Part shown: positions 45,757 to 53,525 of the stretch, piece by piece
How the letters are laid out: every line of letters begins with the position of its first letter
Numbering within the stretch: the first letter of the stretch is position 1
Origin: Streptomyces sp. NBRC 110028
Lineage (GTDB): Bacteria > Actinomycetota > Actinomycetes > Streptomycetales > Streptomycetaceae
Direction of reading: 5' to 3'
NCBI RefSeq assembly: GCF_001417735.1
Contig: NZ_BBUZ01000047.1
Span: 1-64,000 of the forward strand
DNA: 64,000 bases
The notes under the pieces: model-generated
What the model saw: the letters and a program-made list of their open reading frames with translations, nothing else
What the model was told of the DNA's origin: nothing
Database searches by the model: none
Made by a program: the position numbers and the translations under genes

Positions 45757-46377
45757 TCAGCGGGTGCGGTTCAGGGTCTGCAGGGCGGCCCGCAGCAGCT
45801 GCGCCACCTGCGGCGCACCGCCCTCGGCCAGGGCCACCTCGGCCTGCGGGGTGACGGCGGCGACCGCCTCGTCGGCCTCCCGGGTGGCGTAGCCGAGGCC
45901 GACCAGGGCGGTGTGCAGCTGATCGCTCCAGCCCGCGGCCGCGGGCGGGCGGGCGGCGGGCACGGCCCTGCCGACCGGCGCGCCGAGCCGGTCCTTCAGC
46001 TCCAGCAGCAGCTTCTGCGCTCCCTTCTTGCCGATGCCGGGGACGGCGGTGAGCGCCTTCTCGTCACCGGTGGAGACGGCGAGCCGCAGGGCGTCCGGCG
46101 TGTGCACCGCCAGCATGGCCTGGGCGAGCCGGGGGCCGACCCCGCTGGCGGTCTGGAGCAGCTCGAAGACCTGGCGCTCGTCGTCGTCCGCGAAGCCGTA
46201 GAGCGTCAGGGAGTCCTCGCGGACCACGAGCGAGGTCGCGAGCCGGGCGGGCTCGCCGACCCGCAGCCCGGACAGGGTGCCCGGGGTGCAGTGGACCGCC
46301 ATCCCGACGCCGCCGACCTCGATGACGGCGGTGTCCGGGGCGAGGGCCGCGACCGGACCGGAGACGAACGCGATCAT
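45757..46377 (-). CDS. ruvA: Holliday junction branch migration protein RuvA
   Basis: Tetramer that binds four-way junctions and loads RuvB. The 206 residues begin MIAFVSGPVAAL (OB domain), carry two helix-hairpin-helix motifs (ASGVGPRLAQAMLAVH and VPGIGKKGAQKLLLELKD) and a C-terminal domain that contacts RuvB (ALVGLGYATREADEAVAAV). The ATG overlaps the ruvC stop (ATGA), so the two are translationally coupled. Confidence 0.97.
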   Translation of the reverse strand: MIAFVSGPVAALAPDTAVIEVGGVGMAVHCTPGTLSGLRVGEPARLATSLVVREDSLTLYGFADDDERQVFELLQTASGVGPRLAQAMLAVHTPDALRLAVSTGDEKALTAVPGIGKKGAQKLLLELKDRLGAPVGRAVPAARPPAAAGWSDQLHTALVGLGYATREADEAVAAVTPQAEVALAEGGAPQVAQLLRAALQTLNRTR

Positions 46378-46925
46378 GTAATACGGCCTTCCGTGGAGCG
46401 AGGGGAACGCGGGGTGCGGTGGGCGGCGACGGCCTGCTGCAGCCGGTTGGCCGCGGGGGCGCGCCAGATGTGGCAGATGGCGAGCGCCAGGGCGTCGGCG
46501 GCGTCGGCCGGTTTGGGCGGGGCGTCCAGCCGCAGCAGCCGGGTGACCATCGCGCCGACCTGCGCCTTCTCGGCGCGCCCGGAGCCGGTGACGGCCGCCT
46601 TGACCTCGCTGGGGGTGTGCAGCGCGACCGGCAGCCCGCGGCGCGCGGCGCAGAGCATGGCGACCGCGCTGGCCTGGGCGGTGCCCATGACGGTCCGCAC
46701 ATTGTGCTGGCTGAACACCCGCTCCACCGCGACGCGTTCGGGCCGGTGCGTGTCCAGCCACTCCTCGATGCCGCGCTCGACGAGGACGAGACGGTCGCCG
46801 ATCCCGGCGTCCGCAGGGGTCCGTATGACGCCGACGCCCAGCATCCGCAGCGGGCGGCCCGCGACCCCGTCGACCACGCCGATGCCACACCGGGTCAGCC
46901 CCGGATCCACGCCCAGCACCCGCAC
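46374..46925 (-). CDS. ruvC: Holliday junction resolvase RuvC
   Basis: Endonuclease that cuts Holliday junctions symmetrically. The 183 residues start with GTG at RVLGVDPGLTRCGIGVVDG, where the first Asp is a metal ligand; VAVERVFSQHNVRT supplies the catalytic Glu, and the late ADAADALALAICH supplies the last acidic pair. It is the first gene of ruvCAB and starts 164 bases after yebC ends. Confidence 0.97.
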   Translation of the reverse strand: MRVLGVDPGLTRCGIGVVDGVAGRPLRMLGVGVIRTPADAGIGDRLVLVERGIEEWLDTHRPERVAVERVFSQHNVRTVMGTAQASAVAMLCAARRGLPVALHTPSEVKAAVTGSGRAEKAQVGAMVTRLLRLDAPPKPADAADALALAICHIWRAPAANRLQQAVAAHRTPRSPRSTEGRIT

Positions 46926-46998
46926 CGCGCCCCTCCCCTCGTCGCCCTGATCACGCTTCGGTCATCTGTTCCTGCAGGCTAGCGGCTGCCACCGACAG

Positions 46999-47027
46999 CA
47001 CCGGCCGACAACGCCGACGGGCCGGTG
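46999..47027 (-). terminator. hairpin after yebC
   Basis: An 8-bp stem CACCGGCC/GGCCGGTG with a 13-base loop about 63 bases past the yebC stop, ahead of ruvC. Confidence 0.45.
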
Positions 47028-47089
47028 GGGTGTGTCCCCGCCGACCCGCCCGCCACGCGTGTGCTGATGTGTCCTCAGGCGATCCGCCG

Positions 47090-47842
47090 TCAGGCGTCGA
47101 CCTTGGCCATGACCTCGTCGGAGACGTCGAAGTTGGCGAAGACGTTCTGCACGTCGTCGCTGTCCTCCAGCGCGTCGATCAGCTTGAAGATCTTGCGCGC
47201 GCCGTCCTCCTCCAGCTCCACCTGCATGGTGGGCACGAAGTTGGTGTCGGCCGAGTCGTAGTCGATGCCCTCCTTCTGGAGCGCGGTGCGGACCGCGACC
47301 AGGTCGGTGGCCTCGCTGAGGACCTCGAAGGACTCGCCGAGGTCGTTGACCTCCTCGGCGCCCGCGTCGAGCACCGCGGCCAGCACGTCGTCCTCGGACA
47401 GCTCGCCCTTGGGGACGATCACGACACCCTTGCGGTTGAACAGGTACGACACCGAGCCCGGGTCGGCCATCGAGCCGCCGTTGCGGGTCATGGCGACGCG
47501 GACGTCGGAGGCGGCACGGTTGCGGTTGTCGGTGAGGCACTCGATGAGCACCGCGACACCGTTGGGACCGTAGCCCTCGTACATGATCGTCTCGTACTGG
47601 GCGCCGCCCGCCTCGAGACCGGCACCGCGCTTGACCGCGCTGTCGATGTTCTTGTTCGGAACGGACTGCTTCTTGGCCTTCTGGATGGCGTCGTAGAGCG
47701 TCGGGTTGCCGTCGACGTCGGGCCCGCCCATCCGGGCCGCCACCTCGATATTCTTGATCAGCTTCGCGAAGAGCTTGCCGCGCTTGGCATCGATCACGGC
47801 CTTCTTGTGCTTCGTCGTAGCCCATTTAGAGTGGCCGGACAT
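47090..47842 (-). CDS. yebC: YebC/PmpR (TACO1) family protein
   Basis: Members act as transcription regulators or, as shown more recently, as ribosome-associated factors that help translate proline stretches. The 250 residues begin SGHSKWATTKHKKAVIDAKRGKLFAKLIKNIEVAARMG (split here only by prose), the hallmark N terminus, and end with an acidic domain. GAAGGAGA lies before the ATG. It precedes the ruvCAB operon, a nearly universal association, and follows the pdxT repeat array. Confidence 0.95.
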   Translation of the reverse strand: MSGHSKWATTKHKKAVIDAKRGKLFAKLIKNIEVAARMGGPDVDGNPTLYDAIQKAKKQSVPNKNIDSAVKRGAGLEAGGAQYETIMYEGYGPNGVAVLIECLTDNRNRAASDVRVAMTRNGGSMADPGSVSYLFNRKGVVIVPKGELSEDDVLAAVLDAGAEEVNDLGESFEVLSEATDLVAVRTALQKEGIDYDSADTNFVPTMQVELEEDGARKIFKLIDALEDSDDVQNVFANFDVSDEVMAKVDA

Positions 47843-47927
47843 CCGCCTGTCTCCTTCGCGTTACCCAATGCTGTACGAACGCCTGAGATCCTACCGGGAT
47901 CGCCGCTCAGCGCGCGGTCCCCGCCCT

Positions 47928-48131
47928 CCCGTCGCCCACCGCCACCCTCAACGGAGCGCTACGCGCGCCGAGCCATCTCCCGTCGCCCACCGCCACCCTC
48001 AACGGAGCGCTACGCGCGCCGAGCCATCTCCCGTCGCCCACCGCCACCCTCGACGGAGCGCTACGCGCGCCGAGCCATCTCCCGTCGCCCACCGCCACCC
48101 TCGACGGAGCGCTACGCGCGCCGAGCCATCT
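47928..48131. repeat. four 51-bp tandem repeats overlapping the 3' end of pdxT
   Basis: Units at 47928-47978, 47979-48029, 48030-48080 and 48081-48131 have identical length. They differ only at one base: units 1-2 read CTCAACGG and units 3-4 read CTCGACGG. Unit 4 contains the last codons of pdxT, so each unit repeats the codons for EMARRA and the TAG stop in the same frame. On the mRNA strand each unit has CCGTCG (or CCGTTG) and CGACGG flanking the G-rich core GGGTGGCGGTGGG. The array fills most of the pdxT-yebC gap. Confidence 0.95.
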
Positions 48132-48714
48132 CCACGAACAGGGCGTGCACCCGGTGGTCACCGGTCAGCTCCGGGTGGAACGACGTCGCGAGGACGTTGC
48201 CCTGCCGGACCGCGACCGTATGGCCCTCGTACGTCGCCAGCACCTCGGCACCGGCGCCCACCGACTCGACCCACGGCGCGCGGATGAAGACGCCCTCCAC
48301 GGGGCCGCCCTCGATGCCCTCGATGTCGACCGCGGCCTCGAAGGACTCGTTCTGGCGGCCGAAGGCGTTACGGCGCACGATCATGTCGATGCCGCCCAGG
48401 GTCTCCTGATCCTCCCGGCCGTCGAGGATCTTGTCCGCGACCATGATCATACCGGCGCAGGTTCCGTACACCGGCAAGCCCGCCCGGATGCGCTCGCGCA
48501 GCGGCTCCAGCAGCCCGAAGACGACCGCGAGCTTGGACATGGTGGTGGACTCGCCGCCGGGGATCACCAGCCCGGCTACCTCGGCCAGTTCCTCGGGGCG
48601 GCGCACCGGCCGGGCCTGCGCGCCGGCCGCGGTGAGCGCGGCCAGATGCTCGCGGACGTCGCCCTGGAGAGCGAGCACGCCGATGAGGGGGGTCTCGGAC
48701 GTCGTCTCGGACAC
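48112..48714 (-). CDS. pdxT: pyridoxal 5'-phosphate synthase glutaminase subunit
   Basis: Releases ammonia from glutamine and feeds it to PdxS for vitamin B6 synthesis. The 200 residues contain GVLALQGDVREHLAAL, LVIPGGESTTMSKL, the nucleophile loop YGTCAGMIM and the catalytic SFHPELTGD with His and Glu. It starts with GTG and ends in MARRA followed by TAG; these last codons belong to the first unit of the 51-bp repeat array. It follows pdxS after a 106-base spacer holding a long hairpin. Confidence 0.96.
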   Translation of the reverse strand: MSETTSETPLIGVLALQGDVREHLAALTAAGAQARPVRRPEELAEVAGLVIPGGESTTMSKLAVVFGLLEPLRERIRAGLPVYGTCAGMIMVADKILDGREDQETLGGIDMIVRRNAFGRQNESFEAAVDIEGIEGGPVEGVFIRAPWVESVGAGAEVLATYEGHTVAVRQGNVLATSFHPELTGDHRVHALFVEMARRA

Positions 48715-48744
48715 GGTGCGGGGACCTCTCGGATGTCAGAGTGA

Positions 48745-48796
48745 ACGCGTGACGGTGGACGGCCCGCGGGCGGCGCGGACCGTCCACCGGACGCGT
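48745..48796 (-). terminator. hairpin between pdxS and pdxT
   Basis: CGGTGGACGG (48753-48762) pairs with CCGTCCACCG (48780-48789), and an outer ACGCGT pair extends the stem across a small bulge. It lies just past the pdxS stop and could set the PdxS:PdxT ratio by partial termination or RNA protection. Confidence 0.55.
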
Positions 48797-48820
48797 GGTG
48801 CGGGGCCTGCCGGCCCGTGA

Positions 48821-49753
48821 TTACCAGCCGCGGTTGGCGTACCGCTCGGCCTCGGGGAGGGTGTCGCAGTTGATGCCGACCATGGCCTCGCCCAGGTCGC
48901 GGGACGCGTCCGCGATGACCTTCGGGTCGTCGTAGAAGGTGGTCGCCTTCACGATCGCCGCGGCGCGCTTCGCCGGGTCACCGGACTTGAAGATGCCCGA
49001 GCCCACGAAGACGCCCTCGGCGCCGAGCTGACGCATCAGCGCGGCGTCGGCCGGGGTGGCGACACCACCGGCGGAGAACAGCACGACCGGCAGCTTGCCG
49101 GTCCGCGCGATCTCCGCGACCAGCTCGTACGGGGCGCGCAGCTCCTTGGCCGCCGCGTACAGCTCGTGGTTGTCCAGGCCGCGCAGCCGGGCGATCTCGC
49201 CCTTGATCTGGCGCAGGTGACGGACCGCCTCCACGACGTTGCCGGTGCCCGCCTCGCCCTTGGAACGGATCATCGCCGCGCCCTCGGCGATCCGGCGCAG
49301 CGCCTCGCCCAGGTTGGTGGCACCGCACACGAACGGGGTGGTGAAGGACCACTTGTCGCTGTGGTTGACCTCGTCGGCCGGGGTCAGCACCTCGGACTCG
49401 TCGATGTAGTCGACGCCCAGGGACTGCAGCACCTGCGCCTCGACGAAGTGGCCGATCCGGGACTTGGCCATGACCGGGATGGAGACCGCGTTGATGATGC
49501 CGTCGATCATGTCCGGGTCGGACATCCGGGCCACGCCGCCGTCCTTGCGGATGTCGGCCGGAACCCGCTCCAGCGCCATGACCGCGACGGCACCGGCGTC
49601 CTCGGCGATCTTGGCTTCCTCCGGCGTGACGACGTCCATGATCACGCCGCCCTTGAGCTGCTCGGCCATGCCCCGCTTGACGCGGGCGGTGCCGGTCGCG
49701 GGAGCCGCCGGATTCTCTGCGGACGGGGACGTGCTGGCGGACGTGGTGGACAC
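48821..49753 (-). CDS. pdxS: pyridoxal 5'-phosphate synthase lyase subunit
   Basis: Builds PLP from ribose 5-phosphate, glyceraldehyde 3-phosphate and ammonia; a dodecamer decorated by PdxT. The 310 residues have a short variable head, then RVKRGMAEQLKGGVIMDVVTPEEAK, the Lys-containing barrel segments VIMDVV, VMAKSRIGHFVEAQ and DYIDESEVLTPADE, and GEAGTGNVVEAVRHLR. The start is GTG behind TGAGG. Promoter signals for the pair should lie in the 200 bases upstream, where I can place only the hairpin ending the neighbouring gene. Confidence 0.97.
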   Translation of the reverse strand: MSTTSASTSPSAENPAAPATGTARVKRGMAEQLKGGVIMDVVTPEEAKIAEDAGAVAVMALERVPADIRKDGGVARMSDPDMIDGIINAVSIPVMAKSRIGHFVEAQVLQSLGVDYIDESEVLTPADEVNHSDKWSFTTPFVCGATNLGEALRRIAEGAAMIRSKGEAGTGNVVEAVRHLRQIKGEIARLRGLDNHELYAAAKELRAPYELVAEIARTGKLPVVLFSAGGVATPADAALMRQLGAEGVFVGSGIFKSGDPAKRAAAIVKATTFYDDPKVIADASRDLGEAMVGINCDTLPEAERYANRGW

Positions 49754-49817
49754 GGTTTGACCTCACTCGATAGTGAAAAGTGCGATGAACCCATCGTAGG
49801 GCCGTTCGATACCTGTT

Positions 49818-49846
49818 CATGACCCGGCCATCCGGCCCGGGTCATG
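49818..49846 (-). terminator. hairpin downstream of the LemA-like gene
   Basis: A 10-bp perfect stem CATGACCCGG/CCGGGTCATG with a 9-base loop, about 108 bases past that gene's stop and before pdxS. Confidence 0.55.
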
Positions 49847-49953
49847 GACATGTGTGATACACGGATGAACGAAACCCGGTCCGGAGGACCCTCGGCAAGG
49901 GCCAATCGAAGGCCGGTGGCTCCGACGCCCTCAAAGGTCCTGTCCGCACGCCC

Positions 49954-50496
49954 TCAGTGCTCCGCGCGCGCCACCAGGGCCGCCGGAGGCTCGTCGTCCA
50001 TCTCGAACGCCAGCGGAAACGGGGCATGGCCCGCCAGCCGGAACCAGCGCACCTTGCGGTGCCGGCGCAGCGCCCGCGCCGCCCGCACCGCGTCGTTGTG
50101 GAACCGACGCGCCATCGGCACCCGGCGCACCGCCTCCGCCAGCTCCCCCAGCGCCGCCTCACCGCCCGGCGCCTCCCGCACCGCCTCGACCTGCGCGGGC
50201 TCCTCGAAAACGGCCCGCAGCGCCTGGCTCAGCTCGCTCTCGGCCACCTCACGGTGCTCCTCCTCGGCCTGCCGGGCGGCGTGCGCGGCCTGGTAGAGCA
50301 CCATCGACGAGGCGGGGTCGAGCACTCCGGCGGTACCCAGCTCCTGGGTGACCGAGGCGCGGCGCAGCAACTGCGCGTCCAGCGCCGCCCGCGCCGCGTC
50401 CAGACGGCTGTGCAGCCGGTCCAGACGCCCCGCGGTCCAGCTCAGATAGACGGCGACGACCACCAGCGCGATCGCGACCCAGATCAGTGTGCTCAC
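49954..50496 (-). CDS. LemA-like single-pass membrane protein
   Basis: Function unknown. The 180 residues start with a membrane helix (LIWVAIALVVVAVYLSW) followed by helical sequence with LemA-like spacing: LHSRLDAARAALDAQLLRRASV and, near the end of the domain, RRVPMARRFHNDAVRAARALRRH, comparable to the (R)xxYNxxVxxYN stretch of LemA. The C-terminal part ends with WFRLAGHAPFPLAFEMDDEPP, a motif I associate with actinobacterial members of this group. It is separated from pimA by a strong hairpin but lies on the same strand. Confidence 0.7.
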   Translation of the reverse strand: MSTLIWVAIALVVVAVYLSWTAGRLDRLHSRLDAARAALDAQLLRRASVTQELGTAGVLDPASSMVLYQAAHAARQAEEEHREVAESELSQALRAVFEEPAQVEAVREAPGGEAALGELAEAVRRVPMARRFHNDAVRAARALRRHRKVRWFRLAGHAPFPLAFEMDDEPPAALVARAEH

Positions 50497-50537
50497 GCCG
50501 CGCCACGCTACCGCCTACGGCCCCCCGGGCCCGACCC

Positions 50538-50590
50538 AGTGCCGCGTCAGCCAAGGTTCACCCCGGGCAAACCTTGACTGACGCGGCACT
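50538..50590 (-). terminator. long hairpin overlapping the pimA stop, likely a dispersed repeat
   Basis: AGTGCCGCGTCAG (50538-50550) pairs with CTGACGCGGCACT (50578-50590), and CAAGGTT with AACCTTG inside, giving about 20 bp with one mismatch and an 11-base loop. The outer arm runs into the pimA stop codon. I recall similar AGTGCCGCGTCAG-type hairpins elsewhere in Streptomyces genomes. Confidence 0.8.
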
Positions 50591-51749
50591 AGTCACGGGT
50601 CAGGCCCAGGCGGCCGAGCAGGCCCACGCGGTCGTCGGCGTCGACGGAGGACGTACCGTCCGTCACCGTCTCGTAGACCGCCAGCACGTCCGCGCCCACG
50701 GTCGACCAGTCGAAGCGCCGCACATGGCGGCTGCCCCGCTCGCGCAGCTCGGCGAGCCGGTCCGGGTCGCCGAGCAGCCGTAGCGCGGCGGCCGCCAGCG
50801 CGTCCGCGTCCTCGTTCGCGAACAGCTCACCGGCCGCTCCCCCGTCCAGGACCTGGGCGAAGGCGTCCAGGTCGCTGGCGAGGACCGGGGCGCCCGCGGA
50901 CATGGCCTCGACCAGGATGATGCCGAAGCTCTCACCGCCCGTGTTGGGCGCGACGTACACGTCCACGCTGCGCAGGAAGCGCGCCTTGTCCTCGTCGCTG
51001 ACCATCCCCAGGAACTCGACCCGGTCCCGCAGCCGCTCCGGGAGCCCGGCCACCGCCTCCTTCTCGTCGCCGCGCCCGGCGACCAGCAGCCGGGTCCGGG
51101 GACGCTCGGCGAGGATCTTCGGCAGGGCGCGCATCAGCACCGGAAGCCCCTTACGGGGCTCGTCGATGCGGCCGATGAACCCGATCGTGTCGCCCTGCCA
51201 CTCCTGTTTCGGCTCGGCGTCGGCGAAGAAGCCCACGTCGACGCCGTTGGGGATGACGACGGCGTCGCCGCCCAGATGCTCGACCAGGGTCCGCCGCGCG
51301 TACTCGCTGACCGCGATCCGCGCGCTGATCTTCTCCAGGGCGGGCTGCAGGATCGGATACGCGGCGATCATGGCCCGCGAGCGGGGGTTGGAGGTGTGGA
51401 AGGTGGCGACGATCGGCCCCTGCGCCGCCCAGCAGGCCAGCAGCCCGAGAGAGGGCGAGGTCGGCTCGTGGATGTGGATGACGTCGAAGGCGCCGTCGTG
51501 CAGCCAGCGCCGCACCCGGGCGGCGGACAGGAAGCCGAAGTTGAGGCGGGCGACGGAGCCGTTGTACGGCACCGGGACCGCGCGCCCCGCGGAGACGACG
51601 TAGGGCGGCAGCGGGGTCTCGTCGTCCGCGGGCGCGAGGACGGAGACCTCGTGGCCGCGCCGGATGAGGTGCTCCGCCAGGTCGCGGATGTGGAACTGCA
51701 CCCCGCCCGGGACGTCCCAGGAGTAGGGGCAGACGATCCCGATCCTCAC
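50589..51749 (-). CDS. pimA: phosphatidylinositol alpha-mannosyltransferase
   Basis: GT4-family enzyme that adds mannose from GDP-mannose to phosphatidylinositol on the inner face of the membrane. The 386 residues begin with the GTG of RIGIVCPYSWDVPGGVQFHI, the PimA signature, and contain VIHIHEPTSPSLGLL, FHTSNPRS, IPNGVDVGFF, IGRIDEPRKGLPVL and the EX7E motif in GGESFGIILVEAMSAG. The start overlaps the stop of the acyltransferase gene (GTGA). It is third in the operon pgsA1-acyltransferase-pimA. Confidence 0.95.
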   Translation of the reverse strand: MRIGIVCPYSWDVPGGVQFHIRDLAEHLIRRGHEVSVLAPADDETPLPPYVVSAGRAVPVPYNGSVARLNFGFLSAARVRRWLHDGAFDVIHIHEPTSPSLGLLACWAAQGPIVATFHTSNPRSRAMIAAYPILQPALEKISARIAVSEYARRTLVEHLGGDAVVIPNGVDVGFFADAEPKQEWQGDTIGFIGRIDEPRKGLPVLMRALPKILAERPRTRLLVAGRGDEKEAVAGLPERLRDRVEFLGMVSDEDKARFLRSVDVYVAPNTGGESFGIILVEAMSAGAPVLASDLDAFAQVLDGGAAGELFANEDADALAAAALRLLGDPDRLAELRERGSRHVRRFDWSTVGADVLAVYETVTDGTSSVDADDRVGLLGRLGLTRD

Positions 51750-52654
51750 GGCGTCTCCCTTCCGGGACCGCGGTCCAGGTCGGCGAGCCACAGCCGCTGC
51801 AGCATGTGCCAGTCCTCCGGGTGTTCGGCGATCCCCGAGGCGAAGGCGTCGGCGACCTGCTGGGCCATGACGGCGGTCTGCTCGGCGCGCGTGCCGCCCT
51901 CCGGCACCTCGACGGGCGGATGGACGCGGCCCTGCATGACCGGGGACGCGTCGTACCAGAGGGTGACCGGCAGCAGCAGCGCGCCGGTCTGCGCCGCGAG
52001 CCGGGCCGGGCCGGCGGGCATCTTCGCGGACTCGCCGAAGAAGGACACCTCCACCCCGGAGGCGGACAGGTCCCGGTCGGCCACCAGACAGACCAGGCCG
52101 CCCGCCCGCAGCCGCCGCGCCAGCGTGCCGAAGGCGGCTCCGCCCTGGTGCGGCAGCACCTCCATGCCCAGGCCCTCGCGGTAGGCGACGAACCGGTCGT
52201 ACAGCGACTCCGGCTTCAGCCGCTCCGCGACCGTGGTGAACGGCACCCCCAGCCTGGTGGTGACCCAGGCCCCGGCGAGGTCGTAGTTGCCCATGTGGGG
52301 CAGCGCGAGGACCACGCCGCGGCCACTGGCCAGCCCGTCGACCAGGTAGTGCACGTCCTTGATCTCGACGCCGCTCCGGATGCGCTCCGCGCTCCACGTC
52401 GGAAGCCGGAAGGACTCCATCCAGTAGCGCATGTACGAGCGCATGCCCGCCCGGGACAGCTCGGCCAGCCGCCGCGGCGAGGCCTCGGGGACGACGCGCG
52501 CGAGATTGGCCTCCAGCCGCAGCACGCCCTTGCCTCGCCGCTTCCACGTCTGATCGGCGATGCGCTGCCCGAGCGCCACGGCGACCGGCTCCGGGAGCTT
52601 CTTGACCGCGCTCCAGCCGAGCCCGTACAGCGCGTCGGTCAGCCTGTCCTTCAC
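51746..52654 (-). CDS. phosphatidylinositol mannoside acyltransferase (PatA-like)
   Basis: Probably acylates the mannose of PIM1/PIM2 at the membrane, as mycobacterial PatA does. The 302 residues belong to the LpxL/HtrB acyltransferase family; the active HX4D motif is PHMGNYDLAG, followed by RLKPESLYDRFVAYREGLGMEVLP and VADRDLSASGVEVSFFGE. The start is a GTG overlapping the pgsA1 stop (GTGA) and its stop overlaps pimA in the same way, so the three genes are coupled. The frame is open upstream but only as shadow. Confidence 0.92.
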   Translation of the reverse strand: MKDRLTDALYGLGWSAVKKLPEPVAVALGQRIADQTWKRRGKGVLRLEANLARVVPEASPRRLAELSRAGMRSYMRYWMESFRLPTWSAERIRSGVEIKDVHYLVDGLASGRGVVLALPHMGNYDLAGAWVTTRLGVPFTTVAERLKPESLYDRFVAYREGLGMEVLPHQGGAAFGTLARRLRAGGLVCLVADRDLSASGVEVSFFGESAKMPAGPARLAAQTGALLLPVTLWYDASPVMQGRVHPPVEVPEGGTRAEQTAVMAQQVADAFASGIAEHPEDWHMLQRLWLADLDRGPGRETP

Positions 52655-53319
52655 CGTGTCTCGCCCCCCTGGGGCACCGCGCGCTCCGCGGCGTCCGCCT
52701 CGGCGGCCTCCCGGCGCACGGTGACCACGCGCTGTACGAGCGTCACGGCGCTGCCCACGGCGACGATCCACAGCGCGATCGGCAGCAGGACTTGGATGTG
52801 CGGCACACCGAACATGTGCAGGCCCGAGAGCCCGCAGGCGACCAGCGAGATCACCAGCCGCTCGGCGCGCTCCACCAGCCCGTTGACGTTCACCGGCAGC
52901 CCAATGCTCTCGCCGCGCGCCTTGGTGTACGAGACCACCTGGCCGCTGGCGAGACAGAAGATCGTCACCGCACACAACACATTGTCGTCGCCCCCGCCCG
53001 CGTACCACAACGCCAGACCGCCGAAGATCGCCCCGTCGGCGACCCGGTCCAGCGTCGAGTCGAGGAACGCGCCCCAGCGGCTGGAGCGGCCCAGCTGCCG
53101 CGCCATATTGCCGTCGATCAGGTCCGAGAAGACGAAGAGCGTGATGACGACGGTGCCCCAGAAGAACTCCCCCCGGGGGTAGAAGACCAGCGCTCCCGCG
53201 ATCACACCACCGGTTCCGGTGAGGGTCACCGCGTCCGGGCTGACGCCGAGACGGATGAGCAGGGCGGCGAATGGTGTGAGAACACGCGTGAAGAAAGCAC
53301 GCGCGTACTTGTTCAGCAT
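52651..53319 (-). CDS. pgsA1: phosphatidylinositol phosphate synthase (CDP-alcohol phosphatidyltransferase)
   Basis: Joins CDP-diacylglycerol to inositol phosphate, the first step to phosphatidylinositol and PIMs. The 222 residues span about six membrane helices and carry the full motif DGx2ARx8Gx3Dx3D as DLIDGNMARQLGRSSRWGAFLD followed by STLDRVAD. Choice of the inositol phosphate substrate rather than glycerol phosphate is inferred from the operon. The ATG at LNKYARAFF has GGGAAGG upstream; an earlier in-frame ATG adds proline-rich sequence unlike the family. It diverges from the EF-G-like gene over 206 bases. Confidence 0.92.
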   Translation of the reverse strand: MLNKYARAFFTRVLTPFAALLIRLGVSPDAVTLTGTGGVIAGALVFYPRGEFFWGTVVITLFVFSDLIDGNMARQLGRSSRWGAFLDSTLDRVADGAIFGGLALWYAGGGDDNVLCAVTIFCLASGQVVSYTKARGESIGLPVNVNGLVERAERLVISLVACGLSGLHMFGVPHIQVLLPIALWIVAVGSAVTLVQRVVTVRREAAEADAAERAVPQGGETR

Positions 53320-53525
53320 GGCCTTCCCGGTGGGTCGATGCGGGCCGGATGGCCAAGAGGCCACCGGCGGGCCCATCGTAGCCAGGCGCTACCAGGCCGC
53401 CGCGCACCTGCCGGACCGCTCCCCCGCCCCTCCCGTGCGGTGCCCGGATGTGCGACGTATGGACGCACCGTGACCTCGGTGGAAAGCTCGAAGTATCGCA
53501 AGGTGTCGACCGGGAGGCGAGACAC

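Noticed and set aside
47928..48131. CRISPR-like array
   Set aside because: The 51-bp units are directly adjacent with no variable spacers, include coding sequence of pdxT, and no cas genes are near.
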